64,000 nucleotides of DNA, from contig DASSOY010000003.1 of NCBI GenBank assembly GCA_035700025.1, forward strand, positions 1 to 64,000. The letters run 5' to 3'. A program made the translations under genes and the position numbers. The first letter of the stretch is position 1, and every line of letters begins with the position of its first letter. The DNA comes from Bacillales bacterium. GTDB lineage: Bacteria > Bacillota > Bacilli > Bacillales > DASSOY01. This document shows positions 17,336 to 25,628 of the stretch, in pieces. The notes below the pieces were generated by a model. That model did not search any database, was not told where the DNA came from, and saw only the letters and a program-made list of their open reading frames with translations.

Positions 17336-18529
17336 TTAAACGAGTGTTGCGCCCGTATCAACCTTGTATTTCTTGACTGTGTCCTCATTCAGTGTAACCC
17401 CGAGACCCGGACGGTTCGGCACGTTGACCCTGCCTTCAGCATCGATCTTAATTTCCTCGTTGAACAACTCGCTGCGCAACGGATTCGGATTTTGATCGAA
17501 TTCCAACAATCCGCCATTTGGAATCGAAGCGATAAAATGCAAGTTAGCAACGAGGCTGACGGCTGAAGAAAAGACATGCGGAATGACCGGGAGACCGTAA
17601 GCATGCGCGAAGGCAGCAATTTTTTTACATTCGGTTACGCCGCCGGACCAAATCACATCCGGTTGAACGATGTCCACAGCACGTCTTGTAATTAATTCTC
17701 TAAATCCGTAAAGACCCACTTCCGTTTCATATCCGGAAACCGGCATGTCCAACTGATGAGCGACGAGCGCACTTCCCTCAATATCCTCGGTGTCAACCGG
17801 TTCTTCGAACCATTCAATGTTATAAGGCTCAAACGCCCGGGCCATTTTTATGGCGAGTGAAGGTGTCCATGCGTTGTTTGCATCAATCGCCAACTTCGTT
17901 TTCGGACCGATTGCTTCTCTCACTTTTGCTACTCTTTCAATATCCTCTTCTAAAGAAACCGTTGCGAAATCGGTGTGATCCATATTGTGAAGCGGATTCA
18001 GCATCGGCTCGAGATTGCGGCCAATCTTCATTTTGACACCTTTAAAACCTGCTTCAACATAGCCGGCCATCTCATTCGCGAGGTCATCCGGACTTTTTCC
18101 TTCCGCATAAAAACCAGCGCTTGCATACGCCTCCACTTTTTCACGATAACCGCCAAGCAAGCGATACAGCGGGGTGTTCGTTGCTTTGCCGATAATATCC
18201 CAGAGCGCGATATCGATACCGCTGACAGCCGTAAATAAAATGCCTTTTCTTCCATGTTGATGGGAAGGAATCGTCATTTTCCGGAACAAACGCTCGACTT
18301 GGAAAGGGTCTTCTCCGATCAAGCGCGGTTTCAATTCATGCAGGATTACGGCTTCCGTCGACTCCATCGGCCCTCCGTAAGAAGCAGCCTCACCGATCCC
18401 TGTCAATCCTTCATCAGTATGCACTTGCACGAGCAGCAAATTTCGCTGCCCCATGTAATGGATCGCGTCCGCCATCGGTCGATCCGGTGTGTAAGATAAC
18501 TTCACTGTTGTTATGTCTGTGATTTTCAT
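17336..18529 (-). CDS. Enolase-superfamily (mandelate racemase group) sugar-acid dehydratase, specificity unknown
   Basis: 397 aa. N-terminal capping domain to ~125, then a TIM barrel with KMKIG (KxK acid/base motif), the metal ligands in AIDANNAW, WFEEPV and GYETE, and IPHVFSS providing the His of the His/Asp dyad. This layout fits acid-sugar dehydratases, but I cannot match it to one substrate. ATG 18529 was chosen for the GGAGG upstream; the longer open frame to 18574 overlaps iclR. It is the first structural gene after the IclR regulator and a second dehydratase beside dgoD, implying that more than one sugar acid is consumed. Confidence 0.9.
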   Translation of the reverse strand: MKITDITTVKLSYTPDRPMADAIHYMGQRNLLLVQVHTDEGLTGIGEAASYGGPMESTEAVILHELKPRLIGEDPFQVERLFRKMTIPSHQHGRKGILFTAVSGIDIALWDIIGKATNTPLYRLLGGYREKVEAYASAGFYAEGKSPDDLANEMAGYVEAGFKGVKMKIGRNLEPMLNPLHNMDHTDFATVSLEEDIERVAKVREAIGPKTKLAIDANNAWTPSLAIKMARAFEPYNIEWFEEPVDTEDIEGSALVAHQLDMPVSGYETEVGLYGFRELITRRAVDIVQPDVIWSGGVTECKKIAAFAHAYGLPVIPHVFSSAVSLVANLHFIASIPNGGLLEFDQNPNPLRSELFNEEIKIDAEGRVNVPNRPGLGVTLNEDTVKKYKVDTGATLV

Positions 18530-18545
18530 CCCTTGCCTCCCCAGG

Positions 18546-19328
18546 TTATTGATTCGAACGCATTGACGGAACATAACCTAACCGCTTTGAAATGTTTTCC
18601 GCTGTATCTTTCAGCCGCGGAATGATCGTTTCCCGTCTTTCATTGATTCTTTGCGTCGGTCCGGCGATGCTGGTCGCAGCAATCACTTGACCGGTGTACG
18701 TAAAAATCGGCACCGCAATACACGACAACCCGCTTTCCGCTTCCTCTTGGTCAAGCGCATACCCGCGCTCACGAATGTTGCTTAATTCTTGTAAAAATTG
18801 CTGCCGGTCCGTGATCGTATTTTCTGTATAACGCGGCATCCCTTTGACGCTTAAGATTTTGTCAACTTCAGCAAGTTCAAAATGAGACACGATCGCTTTG
18901 CCGAGTCCGGTTGAATGGATCGGTTTTCGCGTTCCCAATTGCGCGTTCGTAATCACCGATTGCCACCCTTCCACTTTGTAAACGTATACAATTTCGCCGT
19001 TATCATAAACCGCGATAAAACAAGTTTCTCCGAGTTCCTTCGACACTTGACGTACGTAGTCGGAAGCGATGTCGATCCAGTTCTTTAATCCGCTCATGCC
19101 GACTTCAATCGCCTTGACACCAATTTCATATTTTTCAGTCATTTGTACTTGTTCGACGAAGCCTCTCGCCTTCAATGTTTCCAAAAGGCGATGGGTTGTG
19201 CTTTTGGGAAGGCCAAGCGCTGTGCTGATTTCTCCAACACCTGTTTCCCGGCGCTTCTCAGCCATAAATTCCAAAATCGCCAACACCCGTTCAACGGAAG
19301 AATTGGAATCTACCTTCACTTGCGACAA
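18546..19328 (-). CDS. IclR-family transcriptional regulator
   Basis: 260 aa. Winged helix-turn-helix at residues ~10-75 (LGLPKSTTHRLLETLKARGF), followed by the IclR effector-binding GAF-like domain with HSTGLGKAI and SGLSCIAVPIF. Starts with TTG at 19328 behind GAGGTGG. It leads the operon, whose promoter carries a palindromic operator, so autoregulation plus control of sugar-acid catabolism is likely. IclR/KdgR members usually sense keto-deoxy sugar acids; the ligand here is inference. Confidence 0.93.
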   Translation of the reverse strand: MSQVKVDSNSSVERVLAILEFMAEKRRETGVGEISTALGLPKSTTHRLLETLKARGFVEQVQMTEKYEIGVKAIEVGMSGLKNWIDIASDYVRQVSKELGETCFIAVYDNGEIVYVYKVEGWQSVITNAQLGTRKPIHSTGLGKAIVSHFELAEVDKILSVKGMPRYTENTITDRQQFLQELSNIRERGYALDQEEAESGLSCIAVPIFTYTGQVIAATSIAGPTQRINERRETIIPRLKDTAENISKRLGYVPSMRSNQ

Positions 19329-19368
19329 TGGAACACCACCTCACTTTTTTTAAATAACACTCTATAAT

Positions 19369-19427
19369 CGGAACGATGTTCCGTTTTTTTCTGATTTAAG
19401 ATTAAGCGTTTTCACATCGTTTGTCAA
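19369..19427 (-). promoter_or_regulatory. Promoter, IclR-type operator and cre-like site of the sugar-acid operon
   Basis: TTGACA at 19422-19427 and TAATCT at 19399-19404 are 17 bp apart and read toward iclR. Between them, TGAAAACGCTTAAT (19401-19414) matches the cre consensus at 12 of 14 positions. Just past the expected transcription start lies the perfect palindrome CGGAAC-GAT-GTTCCG (19369-19383), close in design to the KdgR box. This predicts repression by the IclR protein and catabolite control by CcpA. Confidence 0.65.
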
Positions 19428-19480
19428 CATAATTTTTTAAAAACTTTCTCGATTCTCCGTTTTCAAATCGTCCCACAATG

Positions 19481-19529
19481 AAAAAAAGCTTTTCCCCCCG
19501 CTTAAAAACTGCGGAACGGAAGAGCTTTT
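19481..19529 (-). terminator. Terminator of the PspA/spermidine-synthase operon
   Basis: A long imperfect stem (AAAAGCTCTTCCGTTCCGC pairing with GCGGGGGGAAAAGCTTTT) is followed by seven T on the minus strand, ~25 nt after the spermidine synthase stop. Confidence 0.75.
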
Positions 19530-19553
19530 GTTAGCAAAACATCGCTATTTAAA

Positions 19554-21101
19554 TCAGTAATGCCGCCATGCCTGTTGATAGAGCCGGATCAAATTCGGAT
19601 GGCTGAGCGTGTTCGGCTGAAACACATAACGTTCGCCATCATCCACAATGTCAGCATCCTCGTCTTTGCCGAACTTCGTCAGCGAGGGGATCATTGAACT
19701 TTTTAAAAATCTCGTCTTGACAGGAATTTGCCAAGCCTTGACTTGAAACGGATGCCGCGCGGCAAACACAAAGCCCCAATTGCCGAAACTCGGCACGTCG
19801 ACGTGTAAGTTTTGCGTATACAAATCGGCACTCTCGACCGTTTTGTTGATCGTCCAATACACTTTCGTCGCAAAAACCGGACTCGTCGCCTGCACCATCA
19901 TCGCACCTGTCGGCGCTAAATGATTTCTTACGAGTTCATAGAATTCCCGCGAATACAACTTATTGAGTGAAATCGAATTCGGGTCGGGCAAATCGATCAA
20001 GATGACGTCGTAGAGTCCCCGGTTCGTTTTCAAATATTGAAACGCATCCTCGTGAATGACGGACACCCGCGGATCATGCAGCGAATCATGATTAAGCGCC
20101 GTTAGCATCGGATCCGTCTTCGCCAAATGAGTCATCGCCGGATCGAGATCGACAAGCGTCAATTGATGCACGCTTTTGTATTTCAAGACTTCCCTTGCCG
20201 CGAGTCCGTCGCCGCCGCCGAGAATGAGGACGTCATGCGGCTCGTCCGCGAGCGCCATCGCAGGATGAACGAGCACCTCGTGATAACGGAATTCATCGAC
20301 CGAGGAAAATTGCAAGTTTCCGTTTAAATAAAGCCGTAAGTCGCCTTGCTCTTTCGTCATCACGATATGTTGGTATTGGGAATCCTCGGAAAAGATAATC
20401 GGATCACGGTAAAGTTTTTGCTCAAAAGAAAATGCCGCCTCATCACCGAGGAACGCACCGGTCGTCAATAAAAGCAAGACAAGGACACCGATGGTTCCAT
20501 AGGTCCGCGGACGTTTGATTTCGTCACGGAACGTGATAACGGTCCAAAGCGCAACCGCAGCATTCGCGACGGCCACGAGAAACGCCGTTTTCACGAGACC
20601 GAAAGCCGGACGCAGCCATAAAATAAAAAGGATGCCCCCGATCAACCCGCCGGCATAATCCGAAAACAATACGCGCGCAGTACTTTTGTTAACGGCCACT
20701 CCGATTTCGTTGGCCTTCCGAATCAAAATCGGCAACTCGAGGCCGGTGAGAACACCGACAAGCAAGATGACGACATACAAATAAAGGGCGTCCGTACCCG
20801 CAGGCAAATACGCGCTGGCGCCAAACATGAAAAGGGCGGAAAAGCCGCCGATCAAGGCAACGGCAAACTCCACCCAAATGAAGACGTTCATTAATCGACT
20901 CAGCACTTTCTCGCTTAAGAAAGCGCCGATTCCCATTCCGGTCAGGAAAAGCGAAATCGTGATGGTATACTGTTTCACGCCGTCCCCAAGCACGTAAGAA
21001 CCAAGTGCTCCGAACAAAACTTCAAAGATGATGCCGCAAATCGAAACGATGCCGGACGCCCAATAAATTCGTTTCACTTTTTTCAAATCGTTGCGTTCCA
21101 T
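19554..21101 (-). CDS. Membrane-fused spermidine synthase-like protein
   Basis: 515 aa. The first ~215 residues form about seven membrane helices. The remainder is a soluble spermidine/spermine synthase domain: ILGGGDGLAAREVLKY (S-adenosyl binding), LVDLDPAM, and LIDLPDPNS carrying the catalytic Asp. Such fusions transfer an aminopropyl (or related) group at the membrane; the true acceptor is unknown. ATG 21101 was chosen; the open frame extends upstream into the neighbouring gene. Last gene of a PspA-led operon, where DUF350, DUF4178 and DUF4247 are its recurrent partners. Confidence 0.9.
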   Translation of the reverse strand: MERNDLKKVKRIYWASGIVSICGIIFEVLFGALGSYVLGDGVKQYTITISLFLTGMGIGAFLSEKVLSRLMNVFIWVEFAVALIGGFSALFMFGASAYLPAGTDALYLYVVILLVGVLTGLELPILIRKANEIGVAVNKSTARVLFSDYAGGLIGGILFILWLRPAFGLVKTAFLVAVANAAVALWTVITFRDEIKRPRTYGTIGVLVLLLLTTGAFLGDEAAFSFEQKLYRDPIIFSEDSQYQHIVMTKEQGDLRLYLNGNLQFSSVDEFRYHEVLVHPAMALADEPHDVLILGGGDGLAAREVLKYKSVHQLTLVDLDPAMTHLAKTDPMLTALNHDSLHDPRVSVIHEDAFQYLKTNRGLYDVILIDLPDPNSISLNKLYSREFYELVRNHLAPTGAMMVQATSPVFATKVYWTINKTVESADLYTQNLHVDVPSFGNWGFVFAARHPFQVKAWQIPVKTRFLKSSMIPSLTKFGKDEDADIVDDGERYVFQPNTLSHPNLIRLYQQAWRHY

Positions 21102-21117
21102 AGTTTTCACCCGGTTG

Positions 21118-21513
21118 TTATGTAATGGATGCACCGATGACGAGACCGAGTCCAATAGAGATCGACATCGAGATGATTCCGACGGCAACATTGCCTTCTT
21201 TCAACTTCGTTTGCACGGAAAAAGTGCGCGTCAACCATTCGAACAAGAAATAAACAATGATTTGCAACACAACACCGAAAGCTCCCCAGATCATCGTCGA
21301 AGGGATCGAAGCATTTTCGAGAATCGAAAACATTAAAATGACGGAAATTCCAATAATTTTCCCTCCGACCGAAAGCGCTACGGCTGCATTACCTTCCTCG
21401 ATTTCTTTCCAATCTTTGTATTGCGTCGTAATCCACTCAAACACGATGATGCCGACGAGAACAATGACGCCCGCGGCAACGAAATAAGCGAGTGTCGCCA
21501 AAAAAGGTCCCAT
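21118..21513 (-). CDS. DUF350 (UPF0719/YjfL-type) membrane protein
   Basis: 131 aa with four predicted membrane helices arranged as two similar halves, typical of DUF350. Each half carries an acidic/glycine motif after its first helix (EEGNAAVALS, KEGNVAVGI). Start ATG 21513 with AAGGG 9 nt upstream. Function unknown; found next to PspA homologues and polyamine-synthase-like genes in many bacteria, including the E. coli yjf locus. Overlaps nothing; lies 16 nt ahead of the spermidine synthase gene. Confidence 0.9.
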   Translation of the reverse strand: MGPFLATLAYFVAAGVIVLVGIIVFEWITTQYKDWKEIEEGNAAVALSVGGKIIGISVILMFSILENASIPSTMIWGAFGVVLQIIVYFLFEWLTRTFSVQTKLKEGNVAVGIISMSISIGLGLVIGASIT

Positions 21514-21546
21514 AATCTTCAACCCTTTCACATAGTGATGAATTTA

Positions 21547-22122
21547 TTATTTGCCTGCATTCGGTCCGCCGCCCCTGAAAAAGCCGGACATGGATCCACG
21601 AAAAGAAGGAACCGTCTGCGGTCCTTTGTAATGCCCTCCAGAATGAACATAGCCGCCGTAACATGGATTGAAAGCGTGGCGGCACCGCGACGATTGCCTT
21701 TTGCCCCAATCATCGACGTCGAACAATTCGTCCAACAGATAAAGAGCCAACAATCCTTCAAAGAAACTCGGGCGGTAATTGTCGCGCACAAACGTGTAAG
21801 ACGCCACCTCGATTTCCGTATTGTCCGGATTTGCCTTGCTCTTCATCAAAGTGACGAAATAATCGTCGTACACTAACACTTGCTTCCCGTCTTGTTTGTC
21901 GCTGATCCGGTTCGGCTTCTTTTTCTTCGTCAATTGCTGGACGACGTCGTCGATGCTTTGATTCTTCGCCACATAGATCCGTGCGACATCGTTCGCATCA
22001 ATGCTGCTTTGCACGGTGTCTTTCAATGGATACGTCGCCGAAACGATATCTTTCACCGTTTGGCCGCATCCGGCCAAAACGAGAACGAGCAACATGCACA
22101 CGCTCACCGTTTTCCCTTTCAT
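21547..22122 (-). CDS. DUF4247 lipoprotein
   Basis: 191 aa. Signal peptide with lipobox LAGC (Cys19), so anchored on the outer face of the membrane. The body (VYDDYFVTLMKSKANPDN, ASYTFVRDNYRPSFFEGLLALY) matches DUF4247 as I know it. The C-terminal ~45 residues are rich in Gly, Ser and basic residues (GGYVHSGGHYKGP, FFRGGG). Function unknown; member of the PspA operon. Confidence 0.85.
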   Translation of the reverse strand: MKGKTVSVCMLLVLVLAGCGQTVKDIVSATYPLKDTVQSSIDANDVARIYVAKNQSIDDVVQQLTKKKKPNRISDKQDGKQVLVYDDYFVTLMKSKANPDNTEIEVASYTFVRDNYRPSFFEGLLALYLLDELFDVDDWGKRQSSRCRHAFNPCYGGYVHSGGHYKGPQTVPSFRGSMSGFFRGGGPNAGK

Positions 22123-22162
22123 CGAACCCCTCCTCGCAAACAGAAAAAGGGGGAAAGAACGG

Positions 22163-22834
22163 TTATTCTTTCCCGAGCTTTTTCTTTAATGCCGCCAATT
22201 CGTCGTCGACGCTGTCCTTTCCGTCGAGTTTTTCAAACTCGTCGTCCAGACTCCGGTTCGCCGAACGCAAATCTTCGCTCGTTTCCGCTTCCGCTTCATA
22301 CCGCATCACTTTCTCTTCCATTCGTTCGAAGCCGGCCCGCGACGCATCCGACCCGATCCCGGACATCGTCCGGTTGATCTTTGTCTGCGCCTTCGCCGAC
22401 TCCGCCCGCGCTTTCAACGAATCCTGCTTCAATTTCATCTCTTCATACTCGTCTTTCATCTCTTGCAGCTTGCTTCGCAGCGCCGCCGAATCCTGCTTCG
22501 CCCGCTCCCACGCGTCACGAAGCGAATCCGCATGCGAATCATGATGCTTTTTATCTTCGAGCGCGCGTCTCGCCAAATCGTCGTCCCCGGCTTCAATCGC
22601 CTTCTCCGCTTGAAGCTGGCGCTTTTCAACGAGCTTCTGAGCATCTTCATATTTCTTTTTCAACATTTTTTCATTGGCGATCTGTTTCGCTACCGCCGTT
22701 TCCGCTTCATGAATGTCTTCTTCCATGTCGCGCATGAATTGGTCAAGCATTTTCACCGGATCTTCCGCTTTATCGAGAAGCGCATTCAATTCCGAACTGA
22801 CTACGGTTTGCACCCGCTTGAATAATTTAAACAT
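22163..22834 (-). CDS. pspA: PspA/IM30 family phage-shock protein
   Basis: 223 aa, almost entirely alpha-helical coiled coil, the standard length for PspA. The N-terminus FKLFKRVQTVVSSELNALLDKAEDPVKML is the amphipathic membrane-binding helix plus the conserved ALLDKAEDP element. PspA forms ESCRT-III-like oligomers that support damaged membranes. ATG 22834 follows GGGAGG; the in-frame start at 22858 is too long. Second gene of the operon driven by a SigW-type promoter, consistent with the SigW control of pspA known in B. subtilis. Confidence 0.95.
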   Translation of the reverse strand: MFKLFKRVQTVVSSELNALLDKAEDPVKMLDQFMRDMEEDIHEAETAVAKQIANEKMLKKKYEDAQKLVEKRQLQAEKAIEAGDDDLARRALEDKKHHDSHADSLRDAWERAKQDSAALRSKLQEMKDEYEEMKLKQDSLKARAESAKAQTKINRTMSGIGSDASRAGFERMEEKVMRYEAEAETSEDLRSANRSLDDEFEKLDGKDSVDDELAALKKKLGKE

Positions 22835-22858
22835 GTACTTTTTCCTCCCTGCCGCCAA

Positions 22859-23365
22859 TTAGCTTCCGGCAATGATTTTGATTTCAAAGTCTTCGATCGG
22901 CTTGCCGCGGCTCACTTCCACTTCGCCGCCCCAAATTTCAACCGACAACAATCGTTCCTCGTCCTCGTCCGAGTAATCGAAGTAGCGGACTTCTTCCCCG
23001 CTTACATTCTTCCCGCGTCCTTCACCGCGAACCCTTGCCGTCCCGTATTCCGACCGTTGATAACTAACCCCGTCGATGACAAGGCAATCCGGAATCGGCT
23101 CGCTGATCTTATGTTTGATGCGTTCGTACACGGCGAGTTCCAGTTCGTCGTCCATTTCGACACTGAGCCAACGTGAACCGCGGTCGCCTTGAAGCTGGTA
23201 TTCCAGCCATTCGTAACCGCCGTCATGATAAGTCAGTTTTCCGACAACTTGATAGTCCGCCAAATCGTATTCGACGATGTCACCGACTTGAATGTGGAAC
23301 AGGTCACGCTTGATCGGCCCCTGCCTCTCCTCCTTTTTCCCGAACATCTTTGAAAAAAGGCCCAT
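22859..23365 (-). CDS. DUF4178 protein
   Basis: 168 aa, cytoplasmic, no membrane helix. A beta-rich DUF4178 core includes VGDIVEYDLADYQVVGKLTYHD and YQLQGDRGSRWLSVEMDDELELAVYERI. First gene after the SigW-type promoter, with RBS AGAGGTGG. DUF4178 recurs with PspA and membrane spermidine synthases; biochemical role unknown. Confidence 0.88.
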   Translation of the reverse strand: MGLFSKMFGKKEERQGPIKRDLFHIQVGDIVEYDLADYQVVGKLTYHDGGYEWLEYQLQGDRGSRWLSVEMDDELELAVYERIKHKISEPIPDCLVIDGVSYQRSEYGTARVRGEGRGKNVSGEEVRYFDYSDEDEERLLSVEIWGGEVEVSRGKPIEDFEIKIIAGS

Positions 23366-23406
23366 ATCCCCACCTCTATTCGACTCTTGCTGTTACACTT
23401 ACCATT

Positions 23407-23432
23407 TACGATTGAACGGCAAGAGAGTTTCA
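23407..23432 (-). promoter_or_regulatory. SigW-type ECF promoter of the PspA operon
   Basis: TGAAAC (23427-23432) and CGTA (23407-23410) are separated by 16 bp, matching the SigW consensus exactly, and the predicted start lies ~35 nt ahead of the DUF4178 ATG. A second, SigA-like extended -10 (TGTTATAAT) lies about 70 bp further upstream on the same strand. Confidence 0.75.
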
Positions 23433-23499
23433 TTTTTTTTAAAACCTTTTTTTGTCCAACACAGATTTCATTCATTATAACATAGTCGGCGGTTTGCTT

Positions 23500-23528
23500 T
23501 TGCAACGTGAGGCACAATAAATTATAGT
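23500..23528 (+). promoter_or_regulatory. SigA promoter of the Xaa-Pro peptidase gene
   Basis: TTGCAA (23500-23505), 17-bp spacer, TATAGT (23523-23528), about 35 nt before the ATG and reading into the plus-strand peptidase gene. Confidence 0.6.
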
Positions 23529-23562
23529 AAAATGAGAAAAGTCTTTCATCGAGGTGATCGTT

Positions 23563-24666
23563 ATGAACGAACGGCTTACGCCCCTCTGTCAATGGCTGCG
23601 AGAAAACGAGTGCGATTTTGCTTTCATCCATTCCACAGCAAATGTCTTTTATTTGTCCGGCTTTCATTGCACGCCTCACGAACGTTTATTGGGGCTGCTC
23701 GTATTTCCAACAGACGAATCGGTACTCATCTGTCCGCGAATGGAGGTTAACCGCGCGAAAAATTCGGGAGGCACGGATGAAATCATCGGTTATTCCGATA
23801 CGGACGATCCGTGGACGCTGATCGGAGAAACGTTCACGAAGCGCGCGATAAAAAATGCCCGAACAGCAGCAATTGAAAAACAAAAGCTCCCGTTTTCCTA
23901 CGGAGAAGCGCTGAAAAAGCAGTTTCCGCACTTGACTTTCCTCGATGCGGACGAAAAGCTGGGCGAGCTGCGGATGACGAAAGATGCGAACGAACTGCGC
24001 ATGTTGCGGGAAGCGGCGCGTTACGCGGACCTCGCCGTTGAAATCGGGGTGGAGGCAATCGAAGAAGGAAGAACAGAAATGGAAGTGCTCGCGACGATTG
24101 AATACGAGATGAAGAAAAAAGGCATCCGCGAGATGGCGTTTTCGACGATGGTGCTCGCCGGGGAAAACGCGGCGCATCCGCACGGAACCCCGGGAAAGCG
24201 AGAGATTCGCAAAGGCGATTTCGTCTTGTTCGATCTAGGCGTCGTACTCGACGGCTACTGTTCCGACATCACAAGAACCGTGGCGTACGGCCATGTAAAT
24301 GACAAGCAACGGGAAGTATACGAGACGGTTTTGCAGGCGCAAGAAACGGCGTTGGCGTTAAGCCGGCCGGGATTGCGAATCGGCGACCTGGACGCTGCTG
24401 CGAGAAAGGTTATCGACGATGCCGGTTACGGCGAATACTTCCCGCATCGACTCGGGCACGGGCTCGGAATTGAAGCCCATGAAGCACCTTCAATGGGCGG
24501 TAATAATGACGAGACTTTAAAGCCGGGGATGGTCTATACCGTGGAACCGGGCATTTACATCGTGGACGATGCGATCGGTGTGCGCATCGAAGATGATGTG
24601 TATTTAAGCGAAAACGGGCCGGAGTGCTTGACTCGCTTCCCGAAAACGCTGCAAGTCATTAAATAA
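23563..24666 (+). CDS. Xaa-Pro dipeptidase/aminopeptidase (M24 family)
   Basis: 367 aa. N-terminal creatinase-like domain (~1-125), then the M24 pita-bread catalytic domain. The five metal ligands are visible: Asp in DLGVVLDGY, Asp in CSDITRT, His in HRLGHGLG, Glu in VEPGIYI and Glu in RIEDDVY. It cleaves dipeptides or N-terminal residues next to proline. ATG 23563 sits after GAGGTG; GTG at 23554 is inside the Shine-Dalgarno. Monocistronic, with its own promoter and terminator, divergent from the PspA operon. Confidence 0.95.
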   Translation: MNERLTPLCQWLRENECDFAFIHSTANVFYLSGFHCTPHERLLGLLVFPTDESVLICPRMEVNRAKNSGGTDEIIGYSDTDDPWTLIGETFTKRAIKNARTAAIEKQKLPFSYGEALKKQFPHLTFLDADEKLGELRMTKDANELRMLREAARYADLAVEIGVEAIEEGRTEMEVLATIEYEMKKKGIREMAFSTMVLAGENAAHPHGTPGKREIRKGDFVLFDLGVVLDGYCSDITRTVAYGHVNDKQREVYETVLQAQETALALSRPGLRIGDLDAAARKVIDDAGYGEYFPHRLGHGLGIEAHEAPSMGGNNDETLKPGMVYTVEPGIYIVDDAIGVRIEDDVYLSENGPECLTRFPKTLQVIK

Positions 24667-24671
24667 GAAAC

Positions 24672-24703
24672 AGCGCGGAAAAATTGTTTTTCCGCGCTCT
24701 TTT
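24672..24703 (+). terminator. Terminator of the Xaa-Pro peptidase gene
   Basis: Perfect 12-bp stem (AGCGCGGAAAAA/TTTTTCCGCGCT), 3-nt loop, then CTTTTC. The remaining ~210 bp to the response regulator stop at 24913 contain no supported gene. Confidence 0.85.
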
Positions 24704-24912
24704 CACATAATCCGCCGTTAAGGAAAATGGAAATGTAGATAGGAGCCATTTTCTTAATAACAATGGCCGTCTTTCGAGGAAACGGAGGATCAAGAGGAAC
24801 TTACGAGGAGGGTGAACCAATAGAGGTTTCCATCGAAGGCGGATTACCGAAGTTGTAAATTCATTGTACGACAAAATCCCCCCTCCGTAAGGCCCATTTT
24901 TTTATAGGCCTG

Positions 24913-25566
24913 CTACAAAATCCCTAATTTTTTCATGTTTTCTGCGGCTTTTTTCACTCTACTTTCGCCCGTTTTCCGCAAAATGTGATTGATGTGGTTT
25001 TTCACCGTTTTTTCGGAAACGACCATCTTCTCAGCAACTTCTTTCCGTTTACAGCCTTTGCTGATCCATTTCATGACTTCGAGTTCCGTCCCCGTGAACC
25101 TTTTTTTCATTCGTTCAACCTCCATCTGGTGTTCATACGTTTTCAGTCTGCGAAATTCTTCCCTGACTTTCGCAGCCACGTTTCCGCGCAAAGCTGATTG
25201 ATTGTGATAGGCGGCGCGTATCGCATCCGGGATCTCGTGAACGCGATCTTTCACGATGTAATCGACCGCTCCAATTCGCAAAGCTTCAAACAACAGTTCA
25301 TCTTCATCCGACCCCGTCAGCATCACGACCTTTGCTGAGCAACAGCGGATGATTTCCCTCGCCGCTCTCAATCCTTGCGGCTCACCGTGCACGTAAATAT
25401 CAAGAATCGCAACGTCGGGTTTGGATTTTCGAGCTTCGGCAACCCCCTCCGAAAAATTGCCCGTTGCTGCCACGACCTCCATATCATTCTGCTTTCCGAT
25501 GAATAGTTCCAGTCCTTCAATCCAGTCGGGATCATCCTCCATCAACAGCACGCGAATCGTTTTCAT
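24913..25566 (-). CDS. LuxR/NarL-family response regulator
   Basis: 217 aa. N-terminal receiver domain with acidic pocket MEDD, phospho-acceptor Asp ~56 (VAILDIY), Thr in MLTGSDED and Lys in IVKDR. C-terminal LuxR helix-turn-helix (~residues 150-210) with KEVAEKMVVSEKTVKNHINHILRKTG. ATG 25566 is preferred, 6 nt after GAGGGG. It ends 56 nt before the sensor kinase gene's stop on the same strand, downstream of it, so kinase then regulator form one operon. Stimulus unknown. Confidence 0.93.
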   Translation of the reverse strand: MKTIRVLLMEDDPDWIEGLELFIGKQNDMEVVAATGNFSEGVAEARKSKPDVAILDIYVHGEPQGLRAAREIIRCCSAKVVMLTGSDEDELLFEALRIGAVDYIVKDRVHEIPDAIRAAYHNQSALRGNVAAKVREEFRRLKTYEHQMEVERMKKRFTGTELEVMKWISKGCKRKEVAEKMVVSEKTVKNHINHILRKTGESRVKKAAENMKKLGIL

Positions 25567-25628
25567 TGCCATCCCCTCTTAAAGTCAATTGCCCGGCTTC
25601 AAGCCTCTAGTGCGAGTTGTACATGGCT

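Noticed and set aside
24750-24860. Plus-strand stretch ending in GTYEEGEPIEVSIEGGLPKL
   Set aside because: Looks like coding sequence by composition, but the only ATG lacks a properly spaced ribosome site and no family is recognised; possibly a gene relic.
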